From NCBI GenBank assembly GCA_028274465.1, contig CM051457.1, forward strand, positions 32,337,313 to 32,401,312: a DNA stretch of 64,000 nucleotides. Direction: 5' to 3'. Below, piece after piece: positions 22,880 to 33,118 of this stretch. The notes beneath the pieces were generated by a model. It was not told the origin of the DNA, did not search any database, and saw only the letters and a program-made list of their open reading frames with translations. Every line of letters begins with the position of its first letter. Positions within the stretch are counted from its first letter, which is position 1. A program made the translations under genes and the position numbers. The stretch comes from Plantago ovata (lineage: Eukaryota; Streptophyta; Magnoliopsida; Lamiales; Plantaginaceae).

Positions 22880-23646
22880 GGTGACTGCCTGTTTATGGTG
22901 TTTTTTTGGTGTTTGCTTTTAGTAGAAGTGTTGGAATCTTGCCTCCTGTTTATATTGGTGAAGTAGTTGGACGTATTGATGGCAACAACAACATTGGGGG
23001 GGGGGGGAAATTTGAATTAGAAAGTTGTATTTTCAGAAGTTAGAGCCCTAACTGGGATAACCATTGCTTTGAAATGCAGTTGGAGCTGTTCTTAGGGCCT
23101 TTTAGTGTATAGCAGCTAGTTGTACCCCTTACAAGTTTGGTTTTGCCAGTTTGAGGCTTGCTGGAGACTGATGTCTACAATATATGTGTTATTACTGACA
23201 TACTTGGATGTTCATGTATAGTGAAAGTCCATATCTGCCAAGGCATGAAATGCAGAAGAACATCACAGATGTATCCATACACACATAACTATATAGTTCA
23301 ATATCTGGTGTATATGATTCCCATTCCATAATAAAGAGCTCTCAGTTTTACGTATTTCTACACCGTTGATTATGCATTTTTTTTCGGTTCAATAGCACTT
23401 GAATGTTCAAAAGGAAATTGAAAATAAGTTGGCTGCAAAAATAAATAGTCAGAAGCACACACGACTTTTAGCAACTATTTAAACCCAAAATCAGACACCT
23501 AACACCATGATCTACTAGCATGTCCAGATCACAAATCAGCCAGCATACAAGAACACAAAAGGAAGTTAACCAGTTCAAACAGAAAAAGCAAGGTAAAGAT
23601 TACTGCAAATAGTTTTGTTCCTACTATTCAGAAGATAATTGAAAGT
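22880..23646. other. Spacer inside the transposon
   Basis: A run of G lies at about 22,997-23,007. It would contain the GRF gene promoter and the 3' end of the AT-hook gene. No other gene. Confidence 0.45.
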
Positions 23647-25055
23647 TCAGCGATAATTGCAGGTCAACCAGCTACGGTTCCAGATGAATGGAAGGTCATC
23701 GCCAGCCCCGCTTGTTCCTCGGAGATTGCGAATCATGTTGTTCTGCTCGGGATGGTAAGAAGATACACGCCAGTTCTTGTCGAGTGGATTGATGCCGAGC
23801 TCCTCCTTCTCCTTTTCCACAATCATCCTTGAAAGGTCAAACCAGTCATGCCTTTGGGTAGAGTCCATCCTCTGTATTCCTTCTGGGAGATCGTAGATGA
23901 GCTCGTACGGCGGTTTAACTGAGTAACCCAACTGAGACTCCTGGACATAGATTTCAGAGTAGGGTTCCCTAGCCAAACGTCCAGACATGTACATTATGCC
24001 CATGTCAGCTTTGTTCTCAAGCGGGATTAGTCCGGTGGGTATGGGACAGCCATTTGACTTGAACCAGAAGCAGCCCATTGGCATCGGTCCCGTGAGCCTA
24101 CCCATCACTGCCCGCAGCAGTTCTCCATAGCTGAACTTCATCCTGTCTTTTACATGGATCCAAGCAGTTGAGCCATCGCAGTATATGATCGGGTGAGCAT
24201 CATAGTGTAGCCATCTCCCTCCGTAATTCACCTTGATTAGCCAAGACTCAGTAGGCTTTGGCTGGACTGCAAATAGACACAAATACCATTAACTCAATTT
24301 AACAGGTTGTGTAAATTTGTAAAAAGAAAAATAGTACAATGGGATTACACTTTTAAAGCTTGACAATATCTTATCTCCACATACCTAACATGGAAAATCA
24401 CTTATAATCAAGAGCATTCAATCTACTTTTGCAGATTAACAACAACTCTATAGCAAACAGTTTTGCATGTGGTCGATGGATAACACAGGTTGTTGATACA
24501 GGAAAGATCCAAGTAAGATTATGCCACAAAAAATAGCTAACAGGTTAACGTGTTACGATAGAGAAATGCATAAAACTTTGGAGATTGTAAAGGAATTTTA
24601 GCAGATAAATGTCAATCTACAATTAGCACATAAGTGTATGTATTTCGAACAAGCAGAGATTGGCCTAATCACACAAGCATAGCTGGGGGGAAAGGAGTAG
24701 GGACTGAAAAGCGGAAAAGCAAATTAATAAGTGTTAGGACTCTTCAGAGAAGCGGCGATTGGCCTCTTCAGACAAACATCAGTCACATTCACAAGCCGAT
24801 AAGCAAAGTAATAAGAAAAGAGATTGTCCTCTTCATACATAAAATCAAACCTTAGAACTGTAAATTACCATAAAGACAGAGATGAAATGAAGAAGCAGGG
24901 GCAAAACGGAAAAGAAGAAAATTCATCAAACTAGTAGTTTATTTTGAGAAGAGAAAGCAACCTTTTTTGGGTCGCCCTCTTCCACGCCTCGCCGTGCTCT
25001 CTTCAGGAACCACCTTCGCTGCTGATCGGCCACCGAGAGTGAAAGCTTCTGCCAT
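23647..25055 (-). CDS. AT-hook protein with a possible PB1-like domain
   Basis: Exon 1 is 25,055-24,962 and exon 2 is 24,266-23,647; the junction (AAAAG/GTTGC ... TTTGCAG/TCCAG) restores a Val codon and gives 237 residues. Exon 1 ends with ARRGRGRPKK (residues 22-31), an AT-hook that grips A/T-rich minor groove. Exon 2 residues about 38-135 run from SWLIKVNYGGRWLHY through AWIHVKDRMKFSYGELLRAV and CFWFKSNGCPIPTGLIPL to SEIYVQESQ. The layout (xIKVxYGGxW, a helix, an aromatic strand, final IYVQ) recalls the PB1-like N-terminal domain seen in plant MuDR-type transposases; that is a tentative comparison. No nuclease is present. It is divergent from the plus-strand gene at 25,777 with about 720 bp between starts. 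Likely nuclear, and possibly an accessory DNA-binding factor for the element. Confidence 0.6.
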
Positions 25056-25776
25056 TTTCGACCGGAGTTGATTTCACCTGCAGAGAGTTACTTGGGACCT
25101 TTTGCTTTCTTGTTGTGACAGAAGAAGTGGTTGTGAAATGAGTTAATGGAGTTAATTGGCACAAGAATCTGGAGAAAGTCTTTTCATATTCCAATATGAA
25201 GATGAGGCGTGTGGGAAAGCGAGTAAGGGAGGGTGTGGATTGGTTGAGTTAGTATTAATGTGGCTGTGTATTGGAAGAACAAAAAGCAAGATAATGATGA
25301 TAAACAACCCAATGCAAGTAATTACAGATTAGATGTGTATCTGTCCACATAAAACAACTGAGAATAAAAAGAATCTATAAGATTTGGTTTGCATGGCAAA
25401 TATTCTACTGCAATTAAAATATACCCCTGTATTCATTGGTTAGCATAAACAGAGATTGCAATATACTGGACACATTTTTATCCTTTTAAAAGTCCAAACT
25501 ATATAGTAAAAATATATTAAGCTCACGCAAACATGGTAGCATGTATAATTCTGCCAGGAAATCTATATGTTAGGTTCAGGTTTGAAGAAGTAATTAAATA
25601 TATCTTTTTAGTTAAAATAATGAGTTTAGCCTTGTTACAATTTATGACTACAAACCAAACCGAACCATAACTCATAACTTCCGTTGCTGCTTTCTACTCT
25701 AGAGTCTTCTGCCCCTTCAACTTTTTGACCTTTCAGTTTGGAGAGTGAAACCCTGTCTCCGATTTCCAATCTCCCG
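25056..25776. promoter_or_regulatory. Divergent promoter region of two transposon genes
   Basis: The AT-hook gene reads left from 25,055 and the second possible PB1-like gene reads right from 25,777, so this 721-bp gap should hold both promoters. It is A/T-rich with several TATA-like runs (for example about 25,500-25,515). No specific element is proven. Confidence 0.4.
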
Positions 25777-27008
25777 ATGTCTTCTAGTGGCGGATCAAGT
25801 GGTGAGGAAAGTGCAGATTTAAGTGTGGAGTCAGTGGGTATGGCGAGCAGTGAAGGTTCCAACAACCAGAGCTATCTCAATCGCGTTGTGCAGCAACCCC
25901 CTATGGAAAATGGTATGGAAATACAATGCCTTCTATGTTTTATGTTACTTTTGTATAATGTTGCCCCTTATCGTCCATTTAATCAGGCCAATATGACCAC
26001 AATTGTTTAGAAGATATAGATTGAAATTGTTATCCAGATGAAAATGTGACCTGTGAGTAATTTGTTTATATTCATTTGGAAGACTTAATTTCCTGAAGAT
26101 TTGTTGTTAGATCTTCCTAATTAAACTAGTTGGATTGTAGACTCTGTGGCAATTTTGTTATACTGCATGTGAAGAAGAAAATTGACCCTGATCCTAGTTA
26201 AGGATAGAGCAAATGAAGTCTTGTTTGGTATTATTTGTTTTGGTGTCTTTGATGAATGTTAGGCATCTGGTACTTTGCTGCAAATTGATTGTTCTGCCTA
26301 GGATCTTGTCTGTACATATTGGATATGCACCTTTTTGGTGGTTGAGATTTGGAAATCGTAATTAATGTAACAAGAAAAGCATTGTGGTTCAGTAGCACAT
26401 GCTTTAATTGCCAACTCTCTATCTTTGATCACATCTTTGAGTTCTTGTCGATATCGTTTTTGTAATAGGAACCAAATATATAATCATTCTAAATTGACTT
26501 GCAATGCATTTGTGCAGCTCAATCTCCGGAGCTCATGCAGCTTGTTGTTAGGCATGGTGGTGTTTTTCTGCAATGTGTTATTAAGATTGTGAGTTATCCC
26601 CAACAGTTCAAATTGGCTCGGCTACTGCAACTTGTTCTGAAAGATCAGGACCAAGGTGAGGAGAAGCCAACCCGAATCTGGTACGAAGAGTATGGGACGC
26701 GTTGGCCGGACAGTATTAGGCCTCTGCACACCGCTGCTCAGTTTCGTGAACTGATTGCTAACTGTAGGACGAATGGAACAAACTTGGGCCGTGTGTATCT
26801 GCAGTCGCGCGAGGAAACGATCGGCTATAATGGTCACGTAATATATGCCCTGCCTCGACCTCTTTCCTGGAGAAGGCCGTTCGAAGGAATGGAGAACTTG
26901 TACGATCATGCTGCCCTTCTCCAGAAAACTATCGACCGTGTTTCGCCAGCCAATCAGAAAAGACTTGAAGCTCATAGGATCTGGCCTTACGTTTCTAAGA
27001 CTGGTTGA
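25777..27008 (+). CDS. Second possible PB1-like protein of the transposon
   Basis: Exon 1 is 25,777-25,912 and exon 2 is 26,518-27,008 (AATG/GTATGG ... TGTGCAG/CTCAAT), 627 bases, 208 residues. The head is Ser/Glu-rich and probably disordered (MSSSGGSSGEESADLSVESV). Residues about 48-150 run LMQLVVRHGGVFLQC, FKLARLLQLVLKDQD, PTRIWYEEYGTRWPDSIRPL, and GRVYLQSREE. This is the same order of motifs as the AT-hook protein exon 2 (VxxGGxW/F, helix, aromatic strand, IYVQ/VYLQ), so the two may be distant paralogues. The tail (PLSWRRPFEGMENLYDHAAL and onward) is charged and helical. The start was chosen at the first ATG; the open frame extends upstream without one. It is the only plus-strand gene in the element. 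Function unknown. Confidence 0.6.
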
Positions 27009-27719
27009 AGTTTTTAGTCAAGTTAAGTTGGCCTAATCCTCAGCTTCTGTTGTTGTTATCAGTTTCAATCACTTTATCGGCTAATAGTTAACTTTTTGCT
27101 TATGATTTTGAAGTTGGTATGGTGCCTATATCAAAACCTCATTGTTAGTTGAAACCTGTGTATGAACCTCCATTTTGAGTATGATTATTGAGTATACACA
27201 TAAACGCTATGCCATATGTGTATCCAGAAACCTATCTTATATCAGATTGTTATCACTACTACCTTAGTCAATATTATTATTTGGTGATAACAAGTTTTAA
27301 CACAATCTTGCAAAAATGGAATAAAATATTCTCTATTGGATTCAAAGATGAGCCAGAAACCAAATGACATGATGAAAGGCTATTGGAATCAAATTATGAT
27401 GCAAAACCCCTAACTAACCAAGTCCATGCTTTCAGCTTTAGCAAGCACTCATTTATAAATTAGGCATGTATGCATTCATAAGCAAGAACATTGATTCTCA
27501 GGTTCAACAATAGGCAGATTCTTAATTTATAAGTTAAAATACTTTGCCTCAGATACATATCAAATTCAGTTTGAAGCAATAATAATGTGAAAGCAGGTTT
27601 CAACCATTAGTTGACAGTAGATATATCAGGTTTCTACTTCCAAAATACATGTTTCTAACAAATGTTCTCAAAATACTTGCAGTATGAGCAGGAACCTGCC
27701 TATTGTTGTAGCGAGCTTC
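27009..27719. other. Spacer between convergent genes
   Basis: 3' flanks of the plus-strand gene and of the Myb/SANT-like gene. A/T-rich, nothing else seen. Confidence 0.45.
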
Positions 27720-29094
27720 TTAATCCTCCCATGCATCCTTGTTCATCTTGTATAGCTCAACTTTCACATACGCCTCACGGTCTTCATGGTTGAGCGATAA
27801 GAAGTGATCCAGCTTGCCCTCGGTTGTGCATATGACATCCCCAATTACAATTCTGTCCATCCTTTCTAGCTTTGGAAATTTCTGTAGCTCCTCGTTCAGA
27901 CTTGCCCGCATCTTTGCTCGGGTATCAGCCACTGCCACCGGAGCTGGCCCAATCATAGCCTTAACAGCCTCGAGAAACTCTGCATCAAGAAAGCCACGCT
28001 TGCGTTTGCCTTTGGTGTTTGATTCGGACGCATCGGGTACATTGCTGCCCGTGCAGATATTCCCATTCTCATCAACTGTGAGTTCATCAGACACAATCGA
28101 CCGATACCTGTCGTCAGCCATAATCCTCTTTGCCGCTGTAACAACATCAACAACCTTCTTCCCCGATGCTCGGTCTGTCCCATAGATCTCAACCCAAGCA
28201 TCATAATAGGGCAGCGGCTTACCATTTTTCCCCTCAATGGCTTTACCAAATCTCTACAAAAAAAGAAATGCAAATATGGAACATGACTTAAATAAAAATT
28301 GGAAACAACATTTTTATATGTACATTAGAACATGAAACAGACTAGGCAGCAGAATTACCATTCTTACTTATCTAACCATGGAAAACAATAAAGTACCTTG
28401 GTTAAATCTTTCCATGTGGCCTTATCTGTTGAGAACTGCTTATCCACATCGCACCAACCCGAACCGGACTTCCCTTTGATCTCTAGAATTGCTAGCAGCT
28501 GTTGACGCCATGTTTTGATGTGGTGTTTCACATTGTCAAGTGTCAGCTTGATGCCTGGGAATTTGGTCTGCATGTACTCTAGCATCATAATAGGACCTTC
28601 CTTCTTAAATCCTTGCTGAGACTTGTGACCTGCAGCTTTAGCAAGGCGCATTGCTTCAATTAATTCCCACTCTTCTGCGGCTGTCCAGATGAAGTAGTCA
28701 TTGCCCTTGATAGATTCCACTTCCTTCACAACCTCCTCATCCGCCTCAACCTCAGTTGCCTCTGACTCAGGACAGGCAGGAATTTTAGCCTTCTCTAGAG
28801 CTGTTTGCTTAGGCTTCAACCCAGATGCTTTTGCTCCAACAGGTTTGTCCGTGGGACTCTCTTCCTGCCATTCTTTTTCGGACCGTCACCAACATCCACG
28901 TTATGGGCTCCAAGAGGAGTGAAACTCTTACCCACATTACCTATACCTCCAGCAGAATTCATCCTCCTGTCCTCGCCTAAAGTCTGTCGATCTCCTTGGC
29001 CGATACTGCCCCTTCCAGCTTCATTGAGAGTCTGACTTGGTTGCTGGCTGGATTTTCTCCACTCATTGGAAGCATTCTCCCCTGCAGGATCCAT
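27720..29094 (-). pseudogene. Myb/SANT-like protein (PIF/Harbinger ORF1), frameshifted
   Basis: In PIF/Harbinger elements ORF1 encodes a Myb/SANT-like protein that binds the element ends and helps bring in the transposase. Exon 1 is 29,094-28,397 and exon 2 is 28,253-27,720 (TTAACCAAG/GTACTT ... TTTGTAG/AGATTT). The domain is clear: YFIWTAAEEWELIEAMRLAK, MLEYMQTKFPGIKLTLDNVK, HHIKTWRQQLLAILEIKGKS, FSTDKATWKDLTK, and in exon 2 PYYDAWVEIYGTDRASGKK. The C-terminal part is an acidic/basic helical region ending YKMNKDAWED. The N-terminal 90 codons (Gly/Ser/Asn-rich) are in one frame and the Myb domain in another; the switch is near 28,850-28,865. Exon 1 has 698 bases, one short of a multiple of three, which fits a single-base deletion. 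It lies immediately downstream of the transposase on the same strand. Confidence 0.82.
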
Positions 29095-29514
29095 TTCTAC
29101 AAGAGCGTAATTGAAAATCAGTCAACATTTCAAGAGTAAATAGCAAAGCACGTTTAACAAAAGCTCACCCAAACACATATATTAATCAGGACCTACATAA
29201 GCAAGAATACTATTAAGAGTGCGGGTGCATTGACAAATCAAACGGGGAAGTACGACTTAAACTATCGAACCAAGTAATACGCATGCACAGAAATGTATCA
29301 CGAATGTAAATCTTCAAACCAAAGTAAGAAGTTGTTACAGTACGTGCAATATGGCATATATCCTCATTACAGAAACTTGAAGTAGCAAAAGAGAGGCACA
29401 AAAGCCTTCATACAGCATCATAAAATTGTAAGAATCACACCATAAAAGCAACTGAAAGTTATGAAAGTACACAGCCACAAAGTCTTTAAGGAATGCATGA
29501 TGGCTCAACACAGA
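29095..29514. other. Spacer between Myb-like gene and transposase
   Basis: Contains the transposase 3' end and the Myb-like gene upstream region (both minus strand). No gene. Confidence 0.45.
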
Positions 29515-31890
29515 TCATCCTCTTCCACGACCAATCAGATAGTCCCGGTATCGCTGATACATAATTGTTGCCATTGTAACGACCCGGCCCACTAACGGGC
29601 CGAGACCCAGCCCAACGGGCCGGCAAGGTTACTCATGGGCGCTCTCCGGGGTGATATGCTGGCCCCACAGACCAACACGAGTTCTAAACCGCGCACTTTG
29701 TCCTCACTCGTGCGCGCACCGGGAACTTCCCAGTGGGTCACCCATCCTAGAATTGCTCCAGAGCAAGCACGCTTAACTCTGAAGTTCTTATAGGTGGATT
29801 CCCGAAAAGAAAGGTGCACCTTGTTGGTATGAGTAGCGTACTCAACCCTTTTAAGCCTCTGAAATCTGGGGCGTTACAATCACCCCCTCTTAAATTGCGC
29901 AACGTCCTCGTTGCGCGCTGTCCCGAGACCAACCATCCGTGCAGGATTCTAGAGGTGGCCCCTACGGGCTCAAGAGGTGGCTCCCACCGTCGATACGGTA
30001 TAGCACTTTGCCCCGTATGGCACTTAGTTCCTGCAGTTCCGGATAGTCCCGCTCTGATACCACTTGTAACGACCCGGCCCACTAACGGGCCGAGACCCAG
30101 CCCAACGGGCCGGCAAGGTTACTCATGGGCGCTCTCCGGGGTGATATGCTGGCCCTACAGACCAACACGAGTTCTAAACCGCGCACTTTGTCCTCACTCG
30201 TGCGCGCACCGGGAACTTCCCAGTGGGTCACCCATCCTAGAATTGCTCCAGAGCAAGCACGCTTAACTCTGAAGTTCTTATAGGTGGATTCCCGAAAAGA
30301 AAGGTGCACCTTGTTGGTATGAGTAGCGTACTCAACCCTTTTAAGCCTCTGAAATCTGGGGCGTTACAGCCATTACATCACGCAGCTGGTTCCAAGTTGG
30401 ATTATCACGGTCTATCTCAGAAATGACTCGTGCAGGGGGTGGGTTGTTTCTAGACCTTTGGGGAGGGGGTTCGTCATCATCTTCATCAGACGATGAATCT
30501 TCTTCCTCCAAAAGATCATCTGGTGCGTGGTTCCGGAGAAAATTGTGCAGGAGGCAACATGCAATTATGATGTGGTTCTGTGTGTCGATCGAGTAGAAAG
30601 ACGGGGAGCGTAGAATGGCCCAACGTTTCTTCAGTAGCCCAAATGTGCGCTCGATAACATTACGAGCTGCTGCATGTTTGAGATTGAAATACTCTTGCTG
30701 GTTTTGAGGTGCCCTATCACCACAAGACCATTCCTGCAAGTGGTACCTGGTGTTTCGGTAAGGGGCCATAAAACCAGGAGCATGTCCATACCCAGCATCG
30801 ACTAGGTAATAATTACCTACAAAATACAAACATTTCACTTGTCAGTACAACTCGCCGTCAAGGATTCATCGATAATCAAAAAGACCAAAATGAACATTTG
30901 AGTTCAAAATGAGCAGTGAAGTGATCATAAACAATTGTGCTCTGTGACAGGTTATTGTAAAGGGAAAAATGGAAGAGAATAAAAACGTTGACAAAGATAC
31001 AAATAATAGGGAAAATAATAAACGGAACACATCTTGCATTACTAACTTACCTTCCTCAATCTGCAAGGCTCCTTCCTTCCTAGTCACAGCATCAGTGAGC
31101 ACCTTACCATCAGCTGCTGATCCTTCCCAACCAGTGAGCACATAGATGAATCTCATTTTGAAATCGCATACCCCCAACACATTTATTGATACATTTCCCT
31201 TCCTGCTCATGTAGTAAGCAGCGCGCTTGCTCTGTGCAGTTGCATCAATGTACGTTCCATCAAGAGCGCCAATGCAACCCTACATATGCAATATCAATCA
31301 CATGTCAGAAAATTAGAAAACGTTCGTAAGATAATTACATCCAGCAAAGATTACCCAATACTAATCAGAACACAATATGAAATTACCTTAAAGTGCTTAA
31401 GAGGCTCTGTAGTACACTCTGAGGTGATAGGATCAGGTTTAGCAAGAAGCTTATCATGAAGTTGCAATACAGCCTTCAAAACCTCATGAAAGTAAGTGCT
31501 AATTGTGTGCCCTGACCGCATGAATGCAAACATATTGAGCCTATTTTTCATGTGATGGCCAATGATAATCAGAAAGTTTGCAATCTTCTCTTCAATTGTC
31601 ACATATTGACTACCTTTTAAACCCGCACCCATCCCAAGTAGACTGACCAACTCACGGAAACAGCGCCTATCCATTCTCAACACATTCTTACAGTTAACAT
31701 CGCTCTCATAGCATATCCTTTGTATGTAACGCCACTGAACCGACTTTTTCGCATTCAAGCTATACTTGATGGGACCCCTCATCTCCATCCTTCCAGGCCG
31801 AATCCGAGTTATGTAATACCATAGCAAAATCATAACAACAACAACTCTCCTTACATAGTCACGCCTAACTGACTCACTATTAGCATCCAT
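29515..31890 (-). pseudogene. HARBI1-type DDE transposase (ORF2), interrupted by Cassandra
   Basis: Three exons: 31,890-31,387, 31,279-31,051, and 30,816 onward to the stop at 29,517-29,515. All splice sites are GT-AG and in phase. Exon 1 (168 residues) has the helix-rich N-terminus ending GHTISTYFHEVLKAVLQL. The DDE triad is complete: Asp175 (GCIGALDGTYID), Asp225 (GWEGSAADGKVL), Glu300 (NVIERTFGLLKKRW). YYLVDAGYGHAPGFMAPYR and IIIACCLLHNFLR are further DDE_Tnp_4 blocks. The tail is acidic (LLEEEDSSSDEDDDEPPP). At 30,368 the frame runs into a Cassandra retrotransposon. Leaving that and one TSD copy out, exon 3 continues for 17 more residues to a stop, giving 411 residues in all, the usual length. 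As it stands, the interrupted frame ends at 30,341 with a foreign tail of about nine residues. Confidence 0.85.
29570..30373 (-). mobile_element. Cassandra TRIM retrotransposon (794 bp, TSD GCCAT)
   Basis: Two 304-bp LTRs, 29,575-29,878 and 30,065-30,368, begin TGTAACGACCCGGCCC and end GGGGCGTTACA; I noticed only one clear base difference (ggccccacag versus ggccctacag). The 5-bp TSD GCCAT flanks it (29,570-29,574 and 30,369-30,373). Each LTR carries a 5S-rRNA-like stretch (GGGTCACCCATCCTAG, then AGCACGCTTAACTCTGAAGT, which is the complement of the 5S RNA core), the mark of Cassandra. The internal part is 186 bp. Next to the right LTR lies the reverse of TGGTATCAGAGC, the initiator-Met tRNA primer site, and next to the left one a purine tract (AAGAGGGGGTGA on the minus strand), so transcription is on the minus strand. 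It encodes no protein. Confidence 0.95.
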
Positions 31891-32957
31891 GCCAACTACT
31901 CCGAGACAACACCAAATAAGAACATTTTACCATCAACTCAGCCACATCGTTCGTATATGCAGAAAACAATCTTCAAATAAAAAACTATTTAATCCTAACA
32001 CAAACCTACATGACTAACATACAAAATGAAGGCACACAACTTTAGCAGCGCGGGAACATCAACCGGTCCACATTGTTTGTCAACAGAACAAGAAATCAGC
32101 TATATACTTTTCATTACTACAGCACACATCAGTCTTACGGAATCAGAGTTCGGGTGCTAACATCTAGATCAAACAGATACAAGTTAGCACGGCCTAAATC
32201 CTATCAAAGCATGCCCGATTCGTTCAATTAAACACAGTCATACATGCGAATTGCAAACCACCGACAGAATTACAAACAACCGACAAAAAAATTAATCACA
32301 CAATTGCACATCTACCACGAACTAATATACAAGAACAGCCGACAAATTGCTAATATTGCAATGTGGCGAAGACCCAGAGCAAGGAAAGGACGAAAATTAC
32401 AAACTTACCAGCTGCTCGAAACGCTCCAAACTCCGACTGTCGCAAAGTCGCAAACACCCTGTAGAGTGATAGACGAGTAAGTACAGCCCAGACACAACAA
32501 ATGATTACACTCGCCGGGTAACTGAAATACGAGATGCGAATGGGACTTACACGGTATGAACGGCGCAGTGAGAAAGAACCCTAGCTTGTTCGTCGATTTG
32601 TGGAATGAAATTGGGGGGAAATCATTTTTGATATATTTTGGGGGAATGTTCGTTAGTAATTTCATGCCATTCTATGGGCATTACGGGGAAAAGAAATTGG
32701 ATTCAAGGGGCAATATCGGTATCCGAAAATGTGCCAAAGTTTTCCAAAACGTTTTTCCTGCCCCCCCCCCCCCCCCGGAAAAATAAGTAGGCAAAATTTT
32801 CAAGATTTAGGCATAAAAAGACAAAAACCAGTTTTCCGGTTTGAAGTTTAGAAAAGCCGGTCAGACCAAATGACCAGTTTTCTTTTTTTGTTTTCCTAGC
32901 AACCAATCAAGGAAAAGGTGTGCATTTTACCAAAAAATTTTCCTTTTCCTACTCAAC
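31891..32957. other. Right subterminal region of the transposon
   Basis: It should hold the transposase promoter and leader. A run of C lies at 32,761-32,777. No further gene is convincing; the 60-86 codon open frames here lack known motifs. Confidence 0.45.
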
Positions 32958-33118
32958 CAAACGGGCTCAAAGGGAAAATTATATGAAAGCAAGGAGGAAA
33001 AGGGGGTGACGTGGCGAAATTCTCACAAAATCCCGCCTAAAAAGCCCTAGTGTGATTCAGAAAGCCCACGACTACAATTCCATTTCCCCTTAAGTATGAT
33101 CACTTGAACTTTCCAGAT

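Larger units (their letters stand above)
21958..32968. mobile_element. 11-kb PIF/Harbinger-like transposon carrying five genes
   Basis: The left end reads GAGCCCGTTTGGTTGTAAG and the right end, reverse-complemented, reads GAGCCCGTTTGGTTGAGTAG. After a small indel both continue AGTAGGAAAAGGAAAA, about 32 bp of TIR. The flanks are AAA (21,955-21,957 and 32,969-32,971); a 5-bp reading CAAAG with the TIR starting one base in is equally possible. Within the left end a 19-bp direct repeat (22,000-22,018 and 22,082-22,100) is a candidate transposase-binding site. Genes from left to right: GRF zinc finger (-), AT-hook protein (-), a second possible PB1-like protein (+), Myb/SANT-like (-), HARBI1 transposase (-). 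A 794-bp Cassandra retrotransposon sits inside. Without it the element would be about 10.2 kb. Known plant PIF/Harbinger elements normally carry only the last two genes. Confidence 0.7.

Noticed and set aside
22990-23010. The runs of G or C (22,997; 32,761; 45,688; 61,460) as functional elements
   Set aside because: Simple homopolymers, no associated structure, and length is unreliable in sequencing.
29640-29800. A 5S rRNA gene
   Set aside because: The 5S-like text is partial, lies inside both LTRs of a retrotransposon and is the known hallmark of Cassandra.
29592-30309. Two near-identical 75-codon open frames and a 150-codon frame
   Set aside because: They are shadows within the two Cassandra LTRs and its internal part; the repeat explains the identity.
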